From the NCBI RefSeq assembly GCF_001509485.1, contig NZ_LLZI01000001.1:62001-126000 (forward strand): DNA of 64,000 bases. Reading direction: 5' to 3'. The stretch comes from Streptomyces sp. NRRL F-4489 (GTDB lineage Bacteria > Actinomycetota > Actinomycetes > Streptomycetales > Streptomycetaceae). The notes beneath the pieces were generated by a model. It ran no database searches. It was not told where the DNA came from and saw nothing but the letters and a program-made list of their open reading frames with translations. Of the stretch, positions 15,847 through 24,123 are shown in pieces; the stretch's first letter is position 1, and each line of letters opens with the position of its first letter. The position numbers and the translations under genes were made by a program.

Positions 15847-18072
15847 TCACTCCTTGCTTTCGATGGCTTCGGCGACCTCTTCCGGGGTGGAGGCGCCGAG
15901 GAAGTCGAGCGTCACCGCGTCGAGGACGTCCGCGGGGAACGGGAACTCGCCCTCGTACGCGGACGACACCTGGCTGACCGGATCGCGGCCGGCGTCCAGG
16001 CCCCAGAACGACAGGTGCGGTGAGGTGACGGGGATGGCGGCCTTGCCGACGGTCCGGCCGGCCTGCACCAGGGTGACCTCCGCGGAGCGGTCGCCGGCCC
16101 GGCTCAGGGTGAATCCCACGGCGCAGTCGCCGGTCGGCGCCTCGGTGTCGGCCCGGCAGACGACGCGTTCGCCCAGTGCGTGGTGCTCGAACGCCAGGCG
16201 GCCGTTCCGCAGATAGAGCACATAACCGCCCTGGCAGCTGCCACTGGCCAGCAGGACGCCCTCGTCGTCCGGCCGGCGGCCCCGCAGCCGCGCCGTGATC
16301 CGCATCGAGCGGTCGGTACCGGTGACCAGGCTGGAGATCGGCACATGGCCGTGCCCGGGGCGGAGCTCCAGGCGCCGGCGGCCGGCCAGGCCGTGCGGCG
16401 GGCGCAGGCCGAGGAGTTCGGCCAGGGAGCGGTCGTCCAGCGGCAGGACCTGGTTGGCCTCGGCCTCGCGCCACCACAACTCCCGCAGGGCGGCAAGCCG
16501 TTCGGGATGGGCGGCGGCCAGATCGTGGCACTCGGAGAAGTCGGTCGTGGTGTCGTACAGCCGCCAGGTGTCGTCCTCGTAGGGAACGCCCTGGCGGTGC
16601 TCGGTGACGGCCTTCCAGCCGCGGTGCCAGACCGCCCGGTGACCGAGCATCTCCCAGTACTGGGTGTCCCGGGGGGCCGGGGCCTCGGGGTCGGTGAAGG
16701 TGGCCGCCGCGCTGCGCCCGTCCGTCGCCACCGACGTCGCACCGATCACGTCGAGTACGGTCGGCGCCACATCGATGGCGTGGACGAACTGGGTCCGCAC
16801 CTCGCCGCGGGCCGGGATGCCGGCGGGCCAGGAGACGACCAGCGGCGAGCGGACGCCGCCCAGGTCGACGTACTGCTTGTAGCGCCGGAACGGGGTGTTG
16901 CCGGCCATCGCCCAGCCCTCGGGGTAGTGGGCGGGGCCGTCGGGGCCGCCGATCCGGTCCAGGCGGGTGAGCTGGGTCGCCACGTCCTGGCGGGAGCCGC
17001 CGTAGGGGCCGTTGATGTCGACGGCGCCGTCCGGGCCGCCCTCGCGGCTGGCGCCGTTGTCGGAGAGCACCAGGACGAGGGTGTTGTCGAGCTGCCCGAG
17101 CCGGTCCAGTGCGGCGACGAGCCGTCCGAGCTGGGCGTCGGCGTGTTCGAGGAAGCCGGCGTAGGCGGCCTGGAGATGGGTGTAGAGCCGGCGCCGGTCC
17201 TCGTCCAGTGCGTCCCAGGGCGCGACGCCCGGGTTGCGGGGCGCCAGCTCGGTGCCCGGCGGCGCCACGCCCAGGTCGATCTGGCGGCGCAGCCGGTCGG
17301 CGCGGGTGCGGTCCCAGCCCTTCTCGAAGACCGGCAGGTAGGGGTCGATGTACGCGCGCGGTGCCTGGAACGGCGCGTGCGTGGCGCCGAAGGCGAGCTG
17401 GAGGAAGAACGGCTGCCCCGCGCGGAAGGCGACGTGGTCCGACACATAGCCGATGGCCCGGTCCGCGAGGTCTTCGCTGAGGTGGTAGCCGGGATCGGCC
17501 GGCGGCGTGACGGGGTGGTTGTCCTCGTAGAGTTCGGGCGCGTACTGGTCGGTGCAGCCGTCGAGGAAGCCGTAGAAGCGGTCGAATCCCCGGCCGAGCG
17601 GCCAGTTGTGGTGGGGGCCGGCCGGTGTCACCTCGTGCAGGGGCGCCAGGTGCCATTTGCCGACCAGGTACGTGCCGTAGCCCTGCGCGCGCAGCAGTTC
17701 GGGCAGCATCGGCACGTCCGGGTCGACCCGGCCGCGGGAGTTGGGGAAACCGGTGTCGGTGTCGGCCAGGAACCGCATGCCGATCGCGTGGTGGTTGCGG
17801 CCGGTCAGCAGGGCGGCCCGGGTCGGCGAGCACAGCGGGGTCACATGGAAGTCGGTGTACCGCAGTCCCCGCCCGGCCAGGGCGTCGATGGTGGGCGTGT
17901 GGATCTCCGACCCGAAACAGCCGAAGTCCGCCCAGCCGGTGTCGTCCAGCACGACTGCCAGGACGTTCGGCCCCGCCGGTCCGTCCGGGGCGGCGGCGGG
18001 CCACCAGGGGGTGGATTCCGCGACGGTACGGCCGATGCGGCCGGGGAAGGGGTGGGGGCGGGGGTTGTGCAT
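15847..18072 (-). CDS. Large type I sulfatase (arylsulfatase type)
   Basis: 741-residue sulfatase. The N-terminal catalytic domain (about 35-520) shows the metal site VLDDTGWADFG (Asp43/44), the formylglycine motif TPLCSPTRAALLTG with Cys81, LVGKWHLAP, and the VLSDNGAS metal loop. Residues about 560-740 form an extra beta-rich C-terminal domain, as in large arylsulfatases. No signal peptide is seen. It is activated by a formylglycine-generating enzyme, most likely that at 8701. It is directly followed by a nucleoside hydrolase. Expression should be under the LacI-type operator at 18183-18196, 111 nt upstream. Confidence 0.92.
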   Translation of the reverse strand: MHNPRPHPFPGRIGRTVAESTPWWPAAAPDGPAGPNVLAVVLDDTGWADFGCFGSEIHTPTIDALAGRGLRYTDFHVTPLCSPTRAALLTGRNHHAIGMRFLADTDTGFPNSRGRVDPDVPMLPELLRAQGYGTYLVGKWHLAPLHEVTPAGPHHNWPLGRGFDRFYGFLDGCTDQYAPELYEDNHPVTPPADPGYHLSEDLADRAIGYVSDHVAFRAGQPFFLQLAFGATHAPFQAPRAYIDPYLPVFEKGWDRTRADRLRRQIDLGVAPPGTELAPRNPGVAPWDALDEDRRRLYTHLQAAYAGFLEHADAQLGRLVAALDRLGQLDNTLVLVLSDNGASREGGPDGAVDINGPYGGSRQDVATQLTRLDRIGGPDGPAHYPEGWAMAGNTPFRRYKQYVDLGGVRSPLVVSWPAGIPARGEVRTQFVHAIDVAPTVLDVIGATSVATDGRSAAATFTDPEAPAPRDTQYWEMLGHRAVWHRGWKAVTEHRQGVPYEDDTWRLYDTTTDFSECHDLAAAHPERLAALRELWWREAEANQVLPLDDRSLAELLGLRPPHGLAGRRRLELRPGHGHVPISSLVTGTDRSMRITARLRGRRPDDEGVLLASGSCQGGYVLYLRNGRLAFEHHALGERVVCRADTEAPTGDCAVGFTLSRAGDRSAEVTLVQAGRTVGKAAIPVTSPHLSFWGLDAGRDPVSQVSSAYEGEFPFPADVLDAVTLDFLGASTPEEVAEAIESKE

Positions 18073-18085
18073 GAGGGGGCGCTCC

Positions 18086-18180
18086 TTGCTTGGGTTGGTG
18101 CGGTTGTGTGTGTGGGTGCGTGTGGCTTGGGTGCGTGTGCGTGACTTGGGTGCGTGCGTGTGGCTTGGTTGCGGCAGGGA
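18086..18180. repeat. GT-rich repeat tract in the sulfatase leader
   Basis: The plus strand shows imperfect repeats built from GGGTGCGTG, TGTGGCTTGG and GTGTGTGTGG over about 95 nt. In the sulfatase mRNA this becomes a C/A-rich, probably unstructured leader between the operator and the start codon. Origin is probably slippage. Confidence 0.7.
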
Positions 18181-18182
18181 TT

Positions 18183-18196
18183 CGAAATCGATTTCA
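18183..18196. promoter_or_regulatory. LacI-type operator upstream of the large sulfatase
   Basis: CGAAATCGATTTCA contains the perfect 12-bp palindrome GAAATCGATTTC (18184-18195). It shares its core with two sites near the MHS carrier. It lies in the gap between the carrier stop and the sulfatase start, so it should control the sulfatase / nucleoside hydrolase / LacI transcript. Confidence 0.82.
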
Positions 18197-18231
18197 GGAC
18201 CGGCGTGTGACTGGCTGCGTAGCGATCCGGG

Positions 18232-19623
18232 TCAGGTCGTGGCGCCCTCGGCAGGCGGGACCGTCGCGGCGGACTCCCCGGCACCGCCCCCGCTTTCGCC
18301 CTCGGCGCCGCCCCCGGCACCCTCTCCGCGCCCGGCGGTCGCGGTACGGACGGTCAGCGCGGCGACCAGGACCAGTACGCCCACACCCGCCAGGTACAGG
18401 GACGCGGGCCACGTCGCCCCGCCCGAGCCGTCGACCAGTGCCTGGATGACGAGGGGCCCGGCGCCGCCGCCGATGATGGTCGCGGTCTGGTAGCCGATGG
18501 ACATTCCGCTGTAGCGGGTCTCCGGCCCGAAGAGGCTGGCGTAGAAGGCCGGTTCCGGTGTGGAGATGAATGCCTGGACGACGGCCACGCCGATGAAAGC
18601 ACAGAACAGCGCGCCGACCTGCCCCAGTCCCGCCAGCCAGAACATCGGGAAGGCCCAGACGATGATGGCCGCCCCGCCGATGCTCACGAACCGCCGCTGG
18701 CCGCCGCGATCCGCGAAGCGCCCGATGAGCAGGGTGAGGACGAAGTGCACCACGCTGCCGGTGATCGTCCCGGTGAGGGCGACGGCCGGACTGAGGTGCA
18801 TCGCCTTCACCGCGTAGCCCACCAGGAACGTCCCGCTGAGGAAGCCGACCGTGGTGGGTCCGGCGTGGATGGCGACGACGGCCAGGATCTGCCGGGGATG
18901 GCGGCGCAGCACCTGCAGAACGGGGCTGGGCGACGGCCGGTTCGCCGAACGCAGGCGCGCGAACTCCGGTGTCTCCTCGACCTTCATGCGCAGCAGGAGG
19001 CCCACGATGACGAGCACGATGCTGACCAGGAAGGGGATCCGCCAGCCCCAGGCCAGAAGTTGGGACCGGGTGAGCGTACCGGTCAGGACGGCGACCACAC
19101 CGTTGGCGAGGATCACACCCAGCGGCGCGCTGGCCGAGATGAGGCTGCCGAAGAAGGCCCGGCGGTGCTCGGGGGCGTGCTCGACCGCCAGCAGGGCGGC
19201 GCCGCCCCACTCGCCGCCCAGGCCGATGCCTTGCAGGAAGCGCAGCGTTACGAGCAGCGCCGGCGCCCAGACACCGATCTGCGCGTAGGTGGGCAGCAGC
19301 CCCACGGCGAACGTGACCGCGCCGGTGAACAGGAACGTGGCCACCAGCATGGGGCGCCGCCCCACCCGGTCCCCCAGGTGCCCCGCGAGCAGCCCTCCGA
19401 TCGGCCGGGCGATGAACCCGACCGCGAAGGTGCTCAACGCCAGCAGCGCTCCGGCACCGGGCGACTGGGCGGGGAAGAAGACATCGGCGAACACCAGCAC
19501 GGCCAGCGGGCTGTAGACGAAGAAGTCGTAGAACTCCAGCACCGACCCGAAGCCGCCGGCCAGGGCGGCCCTCCAGGGCTGACCGGCCGAGCGGACCGGC
19601 TGGTGGGAATGCGCAAGATTCAC
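18232..19623 (-). CDS. MHS-family MFS transporter (sulfatase cluster 2)
   Basis: 463-residue metabolite:H+ symporter family carrier with about 12 membrane segments. Signatures are LEFYDFFVYSPLAVLVFADV in TM1, GHLGDRVGRRPML, GIGLGGEWGGAALLAVEHAP and FGPETRYSGMSIGYQ. A GTG at 19623 with GAGGT 5 nt upstream is preferred; a GTG at 19635 (four codons earlier) lacks a ribosome site. The C-terminal 35 residues are Gly/Glu-rich. Two LacI-type operators lie at 19650-19661 and 19709-19722, directly before it. It probably imports the sulfated substrate handled by the next two genes. Confidence 0.9.
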   Translation of the reverse strand: MNLAHSHQPVRSAGQPWRAALAGGFGSVLEFYDFFVYSPLAVLVFADVFFPAQSPGAGALLALSTFAVGFIARPIGGLLAGHLGDRVGRRPMLVATFLFTGAVTFAVGLLPTYAQIGVWAPALLVTLRFLQGIGLGGEWGGAALLAVEHAPEHRRAFFGSLISASAPLGVILANGVVAVLTGTLTRSQLLAWGWRIPFLVSIVLVIVGLLLRMKVEETPEFARLRSANRPSPSPVLQVLRRHPRQILAVVAIHAGPTTVGFLSGTFLVGYAVKAMHLSPAVALTGTITGSVVHFVLTLLIGRFADRGGQRRFVSIGGAAIIVWAFPMFWLAGLGQVGALFCAFIGVAVVQAFISTPEPAFYASLFGPETRYSGMSIGYQTATIIGGGAGPLVIQALVDGSGGATWPASLYLAGVGVLVLVAALTVRTATAGRGEGAGGGAEGESGGGAGESAATVPPAEGATT

Positions 19624-19649
19624 TGAGCACCTCACGGGCGGGCGGCGAC

Positions 19650-19661
19650 GAAATCGATTTC
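19650..19661. promoter_or_regulatory. LacI-type operator next to the carrier start
   Basis: Perfect palindrome GAAATCGATTTC, 26 nt before the GTG start of the MHS carrier. It would overlap the promoter or early transcript and act with the second copy 60 bp further upstream. Confidence 0.82.
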
Positions 19662-19708
19662 AGGCCGCGCGTCTTGCTCACCTTGCTTACCGAAGGGCGA
19701 TAGGGGCT

Positions 19709-19722
19709 TGAAATCGATTTCA
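19709..19722. promoter_or_regulatory. LacI-type operator, best copy
   Basis: Perfect 14-bp palindrome TGAAATCGATTTCA. The centre-to-centre distance to the copy at 19650-19661 is 60 bp, suitable for joint occupancy or looping. Confidence 0.85.
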
Positions 19723-19976
19723 GATTTCGGCCAACCTACGAGTGGCCCAGTTCACTGTCAACCCTCCCCACCGCACCCTGCGCCGGACCGGCAGCACCCC
19801 AAGCCACCCGCGACGAAGCCACCGACCACCGCGACCGACCGACCACCACCCACCCCGTCGCCATCACCCCCCCTCACCCACCACCCCGTCACCCATTCGG
19901 CGGACATGTTCTGGCCAACGGGTTGGTCCGCGCCGACGGTGGGAGGGTTCCCATCCTTCGAACACAGGGGTTATCC
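19723..19976. other. CA-rich intergenic stretch
   Basis: The plus strand is rich in CCACC and ACCACC words (about 19780-19900), with no codon-like structure and no gene that I can support. The last 60 nt carry the promoter side of the small membrane protein gene. Confidence 0.5.
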
Positions 19977-20195
19977 ATGGTGATCAAGAAGCTGCACGAA
20001 GCGGGCCTGCGGAGCGATCACGCGTACACGGCCGCGGTGGCCTCGGTCGGCCTGTCCTTCCTGGCCTGGCTCGGCTCCGTGAAGGGCGAGAGCGCCGGCA
20101 CCGACCGCGCCGACCGGTGGGGCATCTTCGTCGGCGAGTGGGCGCCCACCTTCTTCGGCCTGGGGCTGGCCCTGGCCAGGTACGAGGACAAGTGA
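19977..20195 (+). CDS. Small conserved membrane protein
   Basis: 72-residue protein beginning MVIKKLHEAGLRSDHAYTAA, with one clear hydrophobic segment (AAVASVGLSFLAWLGSV) and a second weaker one near the C-terminus (FFGLGLALARYEDK). ATG at 19977 has AGGGG 6 nt upstream. I recognise the pattern as a small Streptomyces protein of unknown function; it has no named domain that I know. It stands alone between the carrier promoter region and the crotonase gene. Confidence 0.75.
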   Translation: MVIKKLHEAGLRSDHAYTAAVASVGLSFLAWLGSVKGESAGTDRADRWGIFVGEWAPTFFGLGLALARYEDK

Positions 20196-20274
20196 ACGCC
20201 TGAATCTCACGACGGAGGCGCGGCGGTGAACCACCGCGGTGCCGGCGGTACTGGCGATACCGGAGCGCCGGTGA

Positions 20275-21078
20275 TCACCGCCCGGTGAAACGGGCATCCC
20301 GGCGCTCCGCGAAGGACGCCACACCCTCGGCACCGTCAGCCGTGGCGGTGAGACGGGCGATATCGGGCCGCAGTCGGGCGATGGCCGCGGCATCGCCGTG
20401 CTCGCGGGCCCGGTGCGCGGAGGCGAGCGCGGTACGCACCCCCAGGGGCGCCGACCGTTCGCAGATGACGCCCGCGATCTCCTTGGCCCGCGCGACCGCC
20501 GCGGCGCCGTCGCCGACGACCTCCTGGACCAGTCCGATGCGGTGGGCCTCGGCTGCGTCGAACTCCTCACCGGTCAGGATCCAGCGCATGGCGTTCCCCC
20601 ACCCCGCCTCGCGCGGAAACCGGAAGGTCGCGCCGCCGAACGGGTAGATCCCCCGCCGGATCTCGAACTGACTGAAGCGCGCGTCCCGCGCCGCCACGCG
20701 GATGTCGGCGGCCAGCAGCAGCTCGATGCCCAGGGTCATCACCCAGCCCTGCGCGGCCGCGACGACCGGCTTGGACCAGTTCCCGTCCAGCCGCCACGGA
20801 TCGCGGCCGCCCTCCGGGACGGCGAACTCCCCCGACACCAGCTCGGCGCCGACGTCGAGCATGTCCAGTCCACCCGTGAAGTGGTCGCCGTGGGCGAACA
20901 GCACGCCGCACCACAGGTCGTCGTCCGCCTCCAACCGGCCGTACGCCGACGCCAGTTCACCGATCATCTGCCTGGTGAAGGCGTTGCGCTTGGCAGGACG
21001 GTTCAGACCCATCAGCAGCATGTGCCCGTCCCGCTCGACCGTGACCGTGCTCCCCGCGTCCCCAGACGTCGCACTCAT
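20275..21078 (-). CDS. Enoyl-CoA hydratase/isomerase family protein (crotonase)
   Basis: 267-residue crotonase-fold protein. It has the N-terminal beta region ending in GLNRPAKRNAFTRQM, an oxyanion-hole segment HGDHFTGGLDMLDVG, and the second helix AAAQGWVMTLGIELLLAADI. The usual catalytic Glu positions are partly changed (GIYPFGGATFRFP), so the exact reaction (hydratase, isomerase or other) is open. It ends in a helical C-terminus (EGVASFAERRDARFTGR). It is divergent from an HxlR regulator and shares with it a long inverted repeat, so expression is probably controlled by that regulator. Confidence 0.88.
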   Translation of the reverse strand: MSATSGDAGSTVTVERDGHMLLMGLNRPAKRNAFTRQMIGELASAYGRLEADDDLWCGVLFAHGDHFTGGLDMLDVGAELVSGEFAVPEGGRDPWRLDGNWSKPVVAAAQGWVMTLGIELLLAADIRVAARDARFSQFEIRRGIYPFGGATFRFPREAGWGNAMRWILTGEEFDAAEAHRIGLVQEVVGDGAAAVARAKEIAGVICERSAPLGVRTALASAHRAREHGDAAAIARLRPDIARLTATADGAEGVASFAERRDARFTGR

Positions 21079-21114
21079 CGCCCCTCCTCCTCGCCGGCAC
21101 CGCCGACACCGCCG

Positions 21115-21190
21115 TCAGTTGCATGATGAGACCCACGAGACGTTAGTCCGGCCGGAGCGCCAGGACAAGTGCATCTCATCATGCAACTGA
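21115..21190. promoter_or_regulatory. Inverted repeat with 17-bp perfect arms between crotonase and HxlR genes
   Basis: TCAGTTGCATGATGAGA (21115-21131) and its exact reverse complement (21174-21190) flank 42 nt that should hold both divergent promoters. Two inverted copies of one long site are what a dimeric HxlR regulator would need to control both directions. Confidence 0.82.
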
Positions 21191-21203
21191 TAAGGTCACG
21201 GGC

Positions 21204-21743
21204 ATGAGACGGACCTCTTTCGACAGCTGGCCCTGCTCGATCGCCCGCACCGTCGACATCCTGGGCGACGGCTGGACGCTGCTCGTCCTGCGCGAGGTCT
21301 TCTACGGCGAGTCGCGCTTCGACGGCTTCATCGACTCGCTCGGCATCGCCCGCAACACCCTCACCGACCGCCTCAGGCGCCTGGAGAACGCGGGCCTGCT
21401 GCAGCGTCGCGCCTACCAGAGCGACCCGGTCCGCCACGAGTACCTGCCGACCGACAAAGGCCGCGATTTCTTCGGCGTCCTCGCCGCCCTCAACGCCTGG
21501 GGCGACCGGTGGCTCGCCGGCGACGAGGGCGTCCCCGTCGTCATGGAACACACCACCTGCGGCCACGACACCCAGGCCCGCGTCGTCTGCTGCTCCTGCG
21601 GCGAACCCCTGCGCCACGACAACACAACCGTCCGCACCGGCCCCGGCTACCCCACCCGACTGCTCGCCAACCCCGAGATCGCCAAACGCTTCCCAGCCCG
21701 CCAAGCCACCCAGCCACAGCCAGACACGCCCGCGGGCCCCTGA
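21204..21743 (+). CDS. HxlR-family transcriptional regulator
   Basis: 179-residue regulator with a winged-helix HxlR domain in the first 110 residues. Key stretches are WPCSIARTVDILGDGWTLLV, SLGIARNTLTDRLRRLENAG and YLPTDKGRDFFGVLAAL. A C-terminal extension (about 115-179) holds CGHD and CCSCGE, a cysteine set that could bind metal or sense redox/electrophile stress. It is divergent from the crotonase and starts 13 nt after the right arm of the inverted repeat, so it probably represses itself and the crotonase. Confidence 0.92.
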   Translation: MRRTSFDSWPCSIARTVDILGDGWTLLVLREVFYGESRFDGFIDSLGIARNTLTDRLRRLENAGLLQRRAYQSDPVRHEYLPTDKGRDFFGVLAALNAWGDRWLAGDEGVPVVMEHTTCGHDTQARVVCCSCGEPLRHDNTTVRTGPGYPTRLLANPEIAKRFPARQATQPQPDTPAGP

Positions 21744-22320
<577 letters not shown>

Positions 22321-22336
22321 CGCCGCGCGCACATGA

Positions 22337-22373
22337 GAGCTGGGGCCCGCACCTTGGGTGCGGGCCCCAGCTC
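22337..22373 (+). terminator. Strong terminator after the cold-shock gene
   Basis: A 16-bp perfect stem, GAGCTGGGGCCCGCAC (22337-22352) with its complement (22358-22373), and a 5-nt loop, starting 16 nt after the stop codon. Confidence 0.92.
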
Positions 22374-22604
22374 GTTGCATCGCGAGGAGCTGCGCGGGGA
22401 GATGCGCGGGCAGATTTCGGGCCGCCGGCCGGTAGCCGGCGGACGGGACCACTCAGGTAATTCACTCGCCCGCTCCCGGGAATTTCCTCGCTCCGCACCG
22501 TTCGAGCCGGCCCGTGCGCTTGGGGGCGTTTCCCCGTTTCCTGTCGTGTCCCCGGATCACCTCACCCCTGTCAGCCAGCTTCTCCCACATACTTGCGAGG
22601 CATC

Positions 22605-22919
22605 ATGCGCGTCGTCATCGCCCGATTCCCGTTCGATCTGACCAAGAATGAAGTGCTGGAACTGATGAAGGGCGTCAAGCCCGAGCCCATCACCAGCGGC
22701 TCCGTGACGATCGGCCGCCGGCAGTACCCCCTCAAGCAGGTGGGCGCGGTCATCACCCGGCAGGACCGCCGTGACTTCTCCGCCGGAGAGGTCGCCCGAG
22801 CCATGACGCAGCTCGGCTTCACGTGCAGCACTCACCTCGAGGCCGACGCGCCCGCGCGCGCCTTGACGCCGTTCGAGACGGCATCCGCTCTTCTTGGCAC
22901 CACCTCCACCCCTCTCTAG
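22605..22919 (+). CDS. Conserved protein linked to cold-shock genes, function unknown
   Basis: 104-residue protein starting MRVVIARFPFDLTKNEVLEL, with VTIGRRQYPLKQVGAVITRQ and FSAGEVARAMTQLGFTC. It looks soluble and alpha/beta. I recognise the pattern as a short actinobacterial protein seen next to csp genes, but know no function for it. ATG at 22605 is used because GAGG lies 5 nt upstream; a TTG four codons earlier is possible. It sits between two terminators and so is probably transcribed on its own or by read-through. Confidence 0.78.
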   Translation: MRVVIARFPFDLTKNEVLELMKGVKPEPITSGSVTIGRRQYPLKQVGAVITRQDRRDFSAGEVARAMTQLGFTCSTHLEADAPARALTPFETASALLGTTSTPL

Positions 22920-22949
22920 CGGGCGGTGGCGAAAGCCTGATCTGAACGC

Positions 22950-22985
22950 GGAGGGCCCCGCCGGCAGGTGTCGGCGGGGCCTTCC
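22950..22985 (+). terminator. Terminator after the csp-linked gene
   Basis: GGAGGGCCCCGCCG pairs with the later CGGCGGGGCCTTCC (one G-T) around a GCAGGTGT loop, starting 31 nt after the stop codon. Confidence 0.85.
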
Positions 22986-23126
22986 GCGTGCTGGTGTGCG
23001 GCAGGCGGCACGGGCTGGTGGGCCGCTCCACCGGCCTTCGCAGGGCAGGCTCCCGTGCCGGCGGCGGACACGGAAGGGCGGTGCCGTACGTCACCGGGGC
23101 GGGCGGATGGTGTTGAATTCCCTCGG

Positions 23127-23157
23127 GGCCCTGGTGCCGTACGGCGCCGGGGCCTTT
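23127..23157 (+). terminator. Hairpin with T tract just before the MerR-type gene
   Basis: GGCCCTGGTGCCG (23127-23139) pairs with CGGCGCCGGGGCC (23142-23154), with two G-T pairs, and is followed by TTT. It ends 26 nt before the MerR-type ATG, so it is either a terminator for upstream read-through or an attenuator in the leader of the regulator gene. Confidence 0.5.
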
Positions 23158-23182
23158 CGACGCATGGGTTCAACGAGGTGAC

Positions 23183-23521
23183 ATGACAGAAGAAACCCCG
23201 CTCAGCGGTCGTCTGGACGATGACGACTACCCCGCCTACACCATGGGCCGGGCCGCCGAAATGCTCGGCACCACGCCCGCCTTCCTGCGGGCCGTCGGAG
23301 AGGCGCGCCTGATCACGCCGCTCCGCTCGGAGGGCGGTCACCGCCGCTACTCGCGCTATCAGCTCCGGATCGCCGCCCGCGCCCGCGAACTCGTCGACCA
23401 GGGGACACCGATCGAGGCCGCCTGCCGCATCGTCATCCTGGAGGATCAGCTCGAGGAGGCCCAGCGCATCAACGCCGAATACCGGCGCGCGGCAGCCGAG
23501 CGGGACCATGCCGCGCACTGA
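23183..23521 (+). CDS. MerR-type helix-turn-helix protein
   Basis: 112-residue protein with a MerR-like winged helix: YTMGRAAEMLGTTPAFLRAV (residues 19-38), then PLRSEGGHRRYSRYQLR, the usual arginine-rich wing. A coiled-coil tail follows (ILEDQLEEAQRINAEYRRA). There is no effector domain, as in HspR-like and small Streptomyces MerR proteins found with csp genes. ATG at 23183 has GAGGTGA 4 nt upstream. It may control the cold-shock set, which is an inference from position. Confidence 0.88.
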   Translation: MTEETPLSGRLDDDDYPAYTMGRAAEMLGTTPAFLRAVGEARLITPLRSEGGHRRYSRYQLRIAARARELVDQGTPIEAACRIVILEDQLEEAQRINAEYRRAAAERDHAAH

Positions 23522-23582
23522 TCCGGGGTGACGCGGCACAATCCCGTGCATCACCGCCGCGGAGGCATATGAGCCGTCCAGT

Positions 23583-23627
23583 CCGAACGGTCGGAATGGT
23601 CGGAACCGTCGGAACGGTTCGAACGGC
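23583..23627. repeat. Five 9-bp tandem repeats
   Basis: Units CCGAACGGT, CGGAATGGT, CGGAACCGT, CGGAACGGT and TCGAACGGC follow each other without gaps in the gap between the MerR-type gene and a decayed gene. A related 9-bp series is seen at 30566-30601 inside the afsA-like gene. Confidence 0.75.
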
Positions 23628-23648
23628 CTGAAGGGACCGCCCGCCCCT

Positions 23649-23990
23649 TCAGGCACTGAACACGGCGTTGCGGCGCAGGAGTTCCGCGCACCACCGGAAG
23701 TGCCCGTCGCTGTCGTCCAAGCCGAAGAGGTCGTAGGTGGTGAGGGCGTATGCCGCCTGATAGGTGGCGAGAGTCGCCGGCGCGTACCCGAGCTCGTGGG
23801 CGAAGAGACCGGTCAGTTCCGCGGTGTGCTGCTCGGCGTGCGGACCGTACATGTCCCAGACGGCAGCGGTGACGGCGGCCTCGAAAGCCGGGTCGCCCGC
23901 GGTCGTGTAGAAGCCGAAGTCGTGCCTGACTGCGGCCCGGGCGACCAGGGCCGCGAGCGCGTCGCGGAAGCAGTCGTGATTTCGGCACCG
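23649..23990 (-). pseudogene. 3' remnant of a phosphotransferase-like gene
   Basis: A coding-like stretch ends at a TGA at 23649 and reads FGFYTTAGDPAFEAAVTAAV, then LGYAPATLATYQAAYALTTY and DGHFRWCAELLRRNAVFSA. This looks like the C-terminal 100 residues of a larger kinase/phosphotransferase-type protein. No good start codon or N-terminal part is present upstream, where the sequence runs into the promoter of the VOC gene. The family call is from memory of the pattern and is tentative; a short intact gene is the alternative. Confidence 0.45.
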
Positions 23991-24123
23991 GCGCCAATAC
24001 GGCGGACGCCCGTGTGCCCGCGGTTGGCGAAGTGTGCGGCGTCCCGCGTCCCGACAGGGTCGCCGGCGGCTCCCCTGGGAAAACGGGCGGCGGAGCCTCA
24101 CGTCCCGTTGGTACGGTGCACCG

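Noticed and set aside
14879..18004. A single minus-strand frame running through both the nucleoside hydrolase and the sulfatase region, suggesting a fusion
   Set aside because: The sulfatase is encoded in another frame; only the last 320 codons, after the ATG at 15841, are real protein (nucleoside hydrolase).
20196..20274. A terminator in the small membrane protein / crotonase gap
   Set aside because: Several GGCGGT/ACCGCC words can pair in competing ways, but no single convincing stem stands out.
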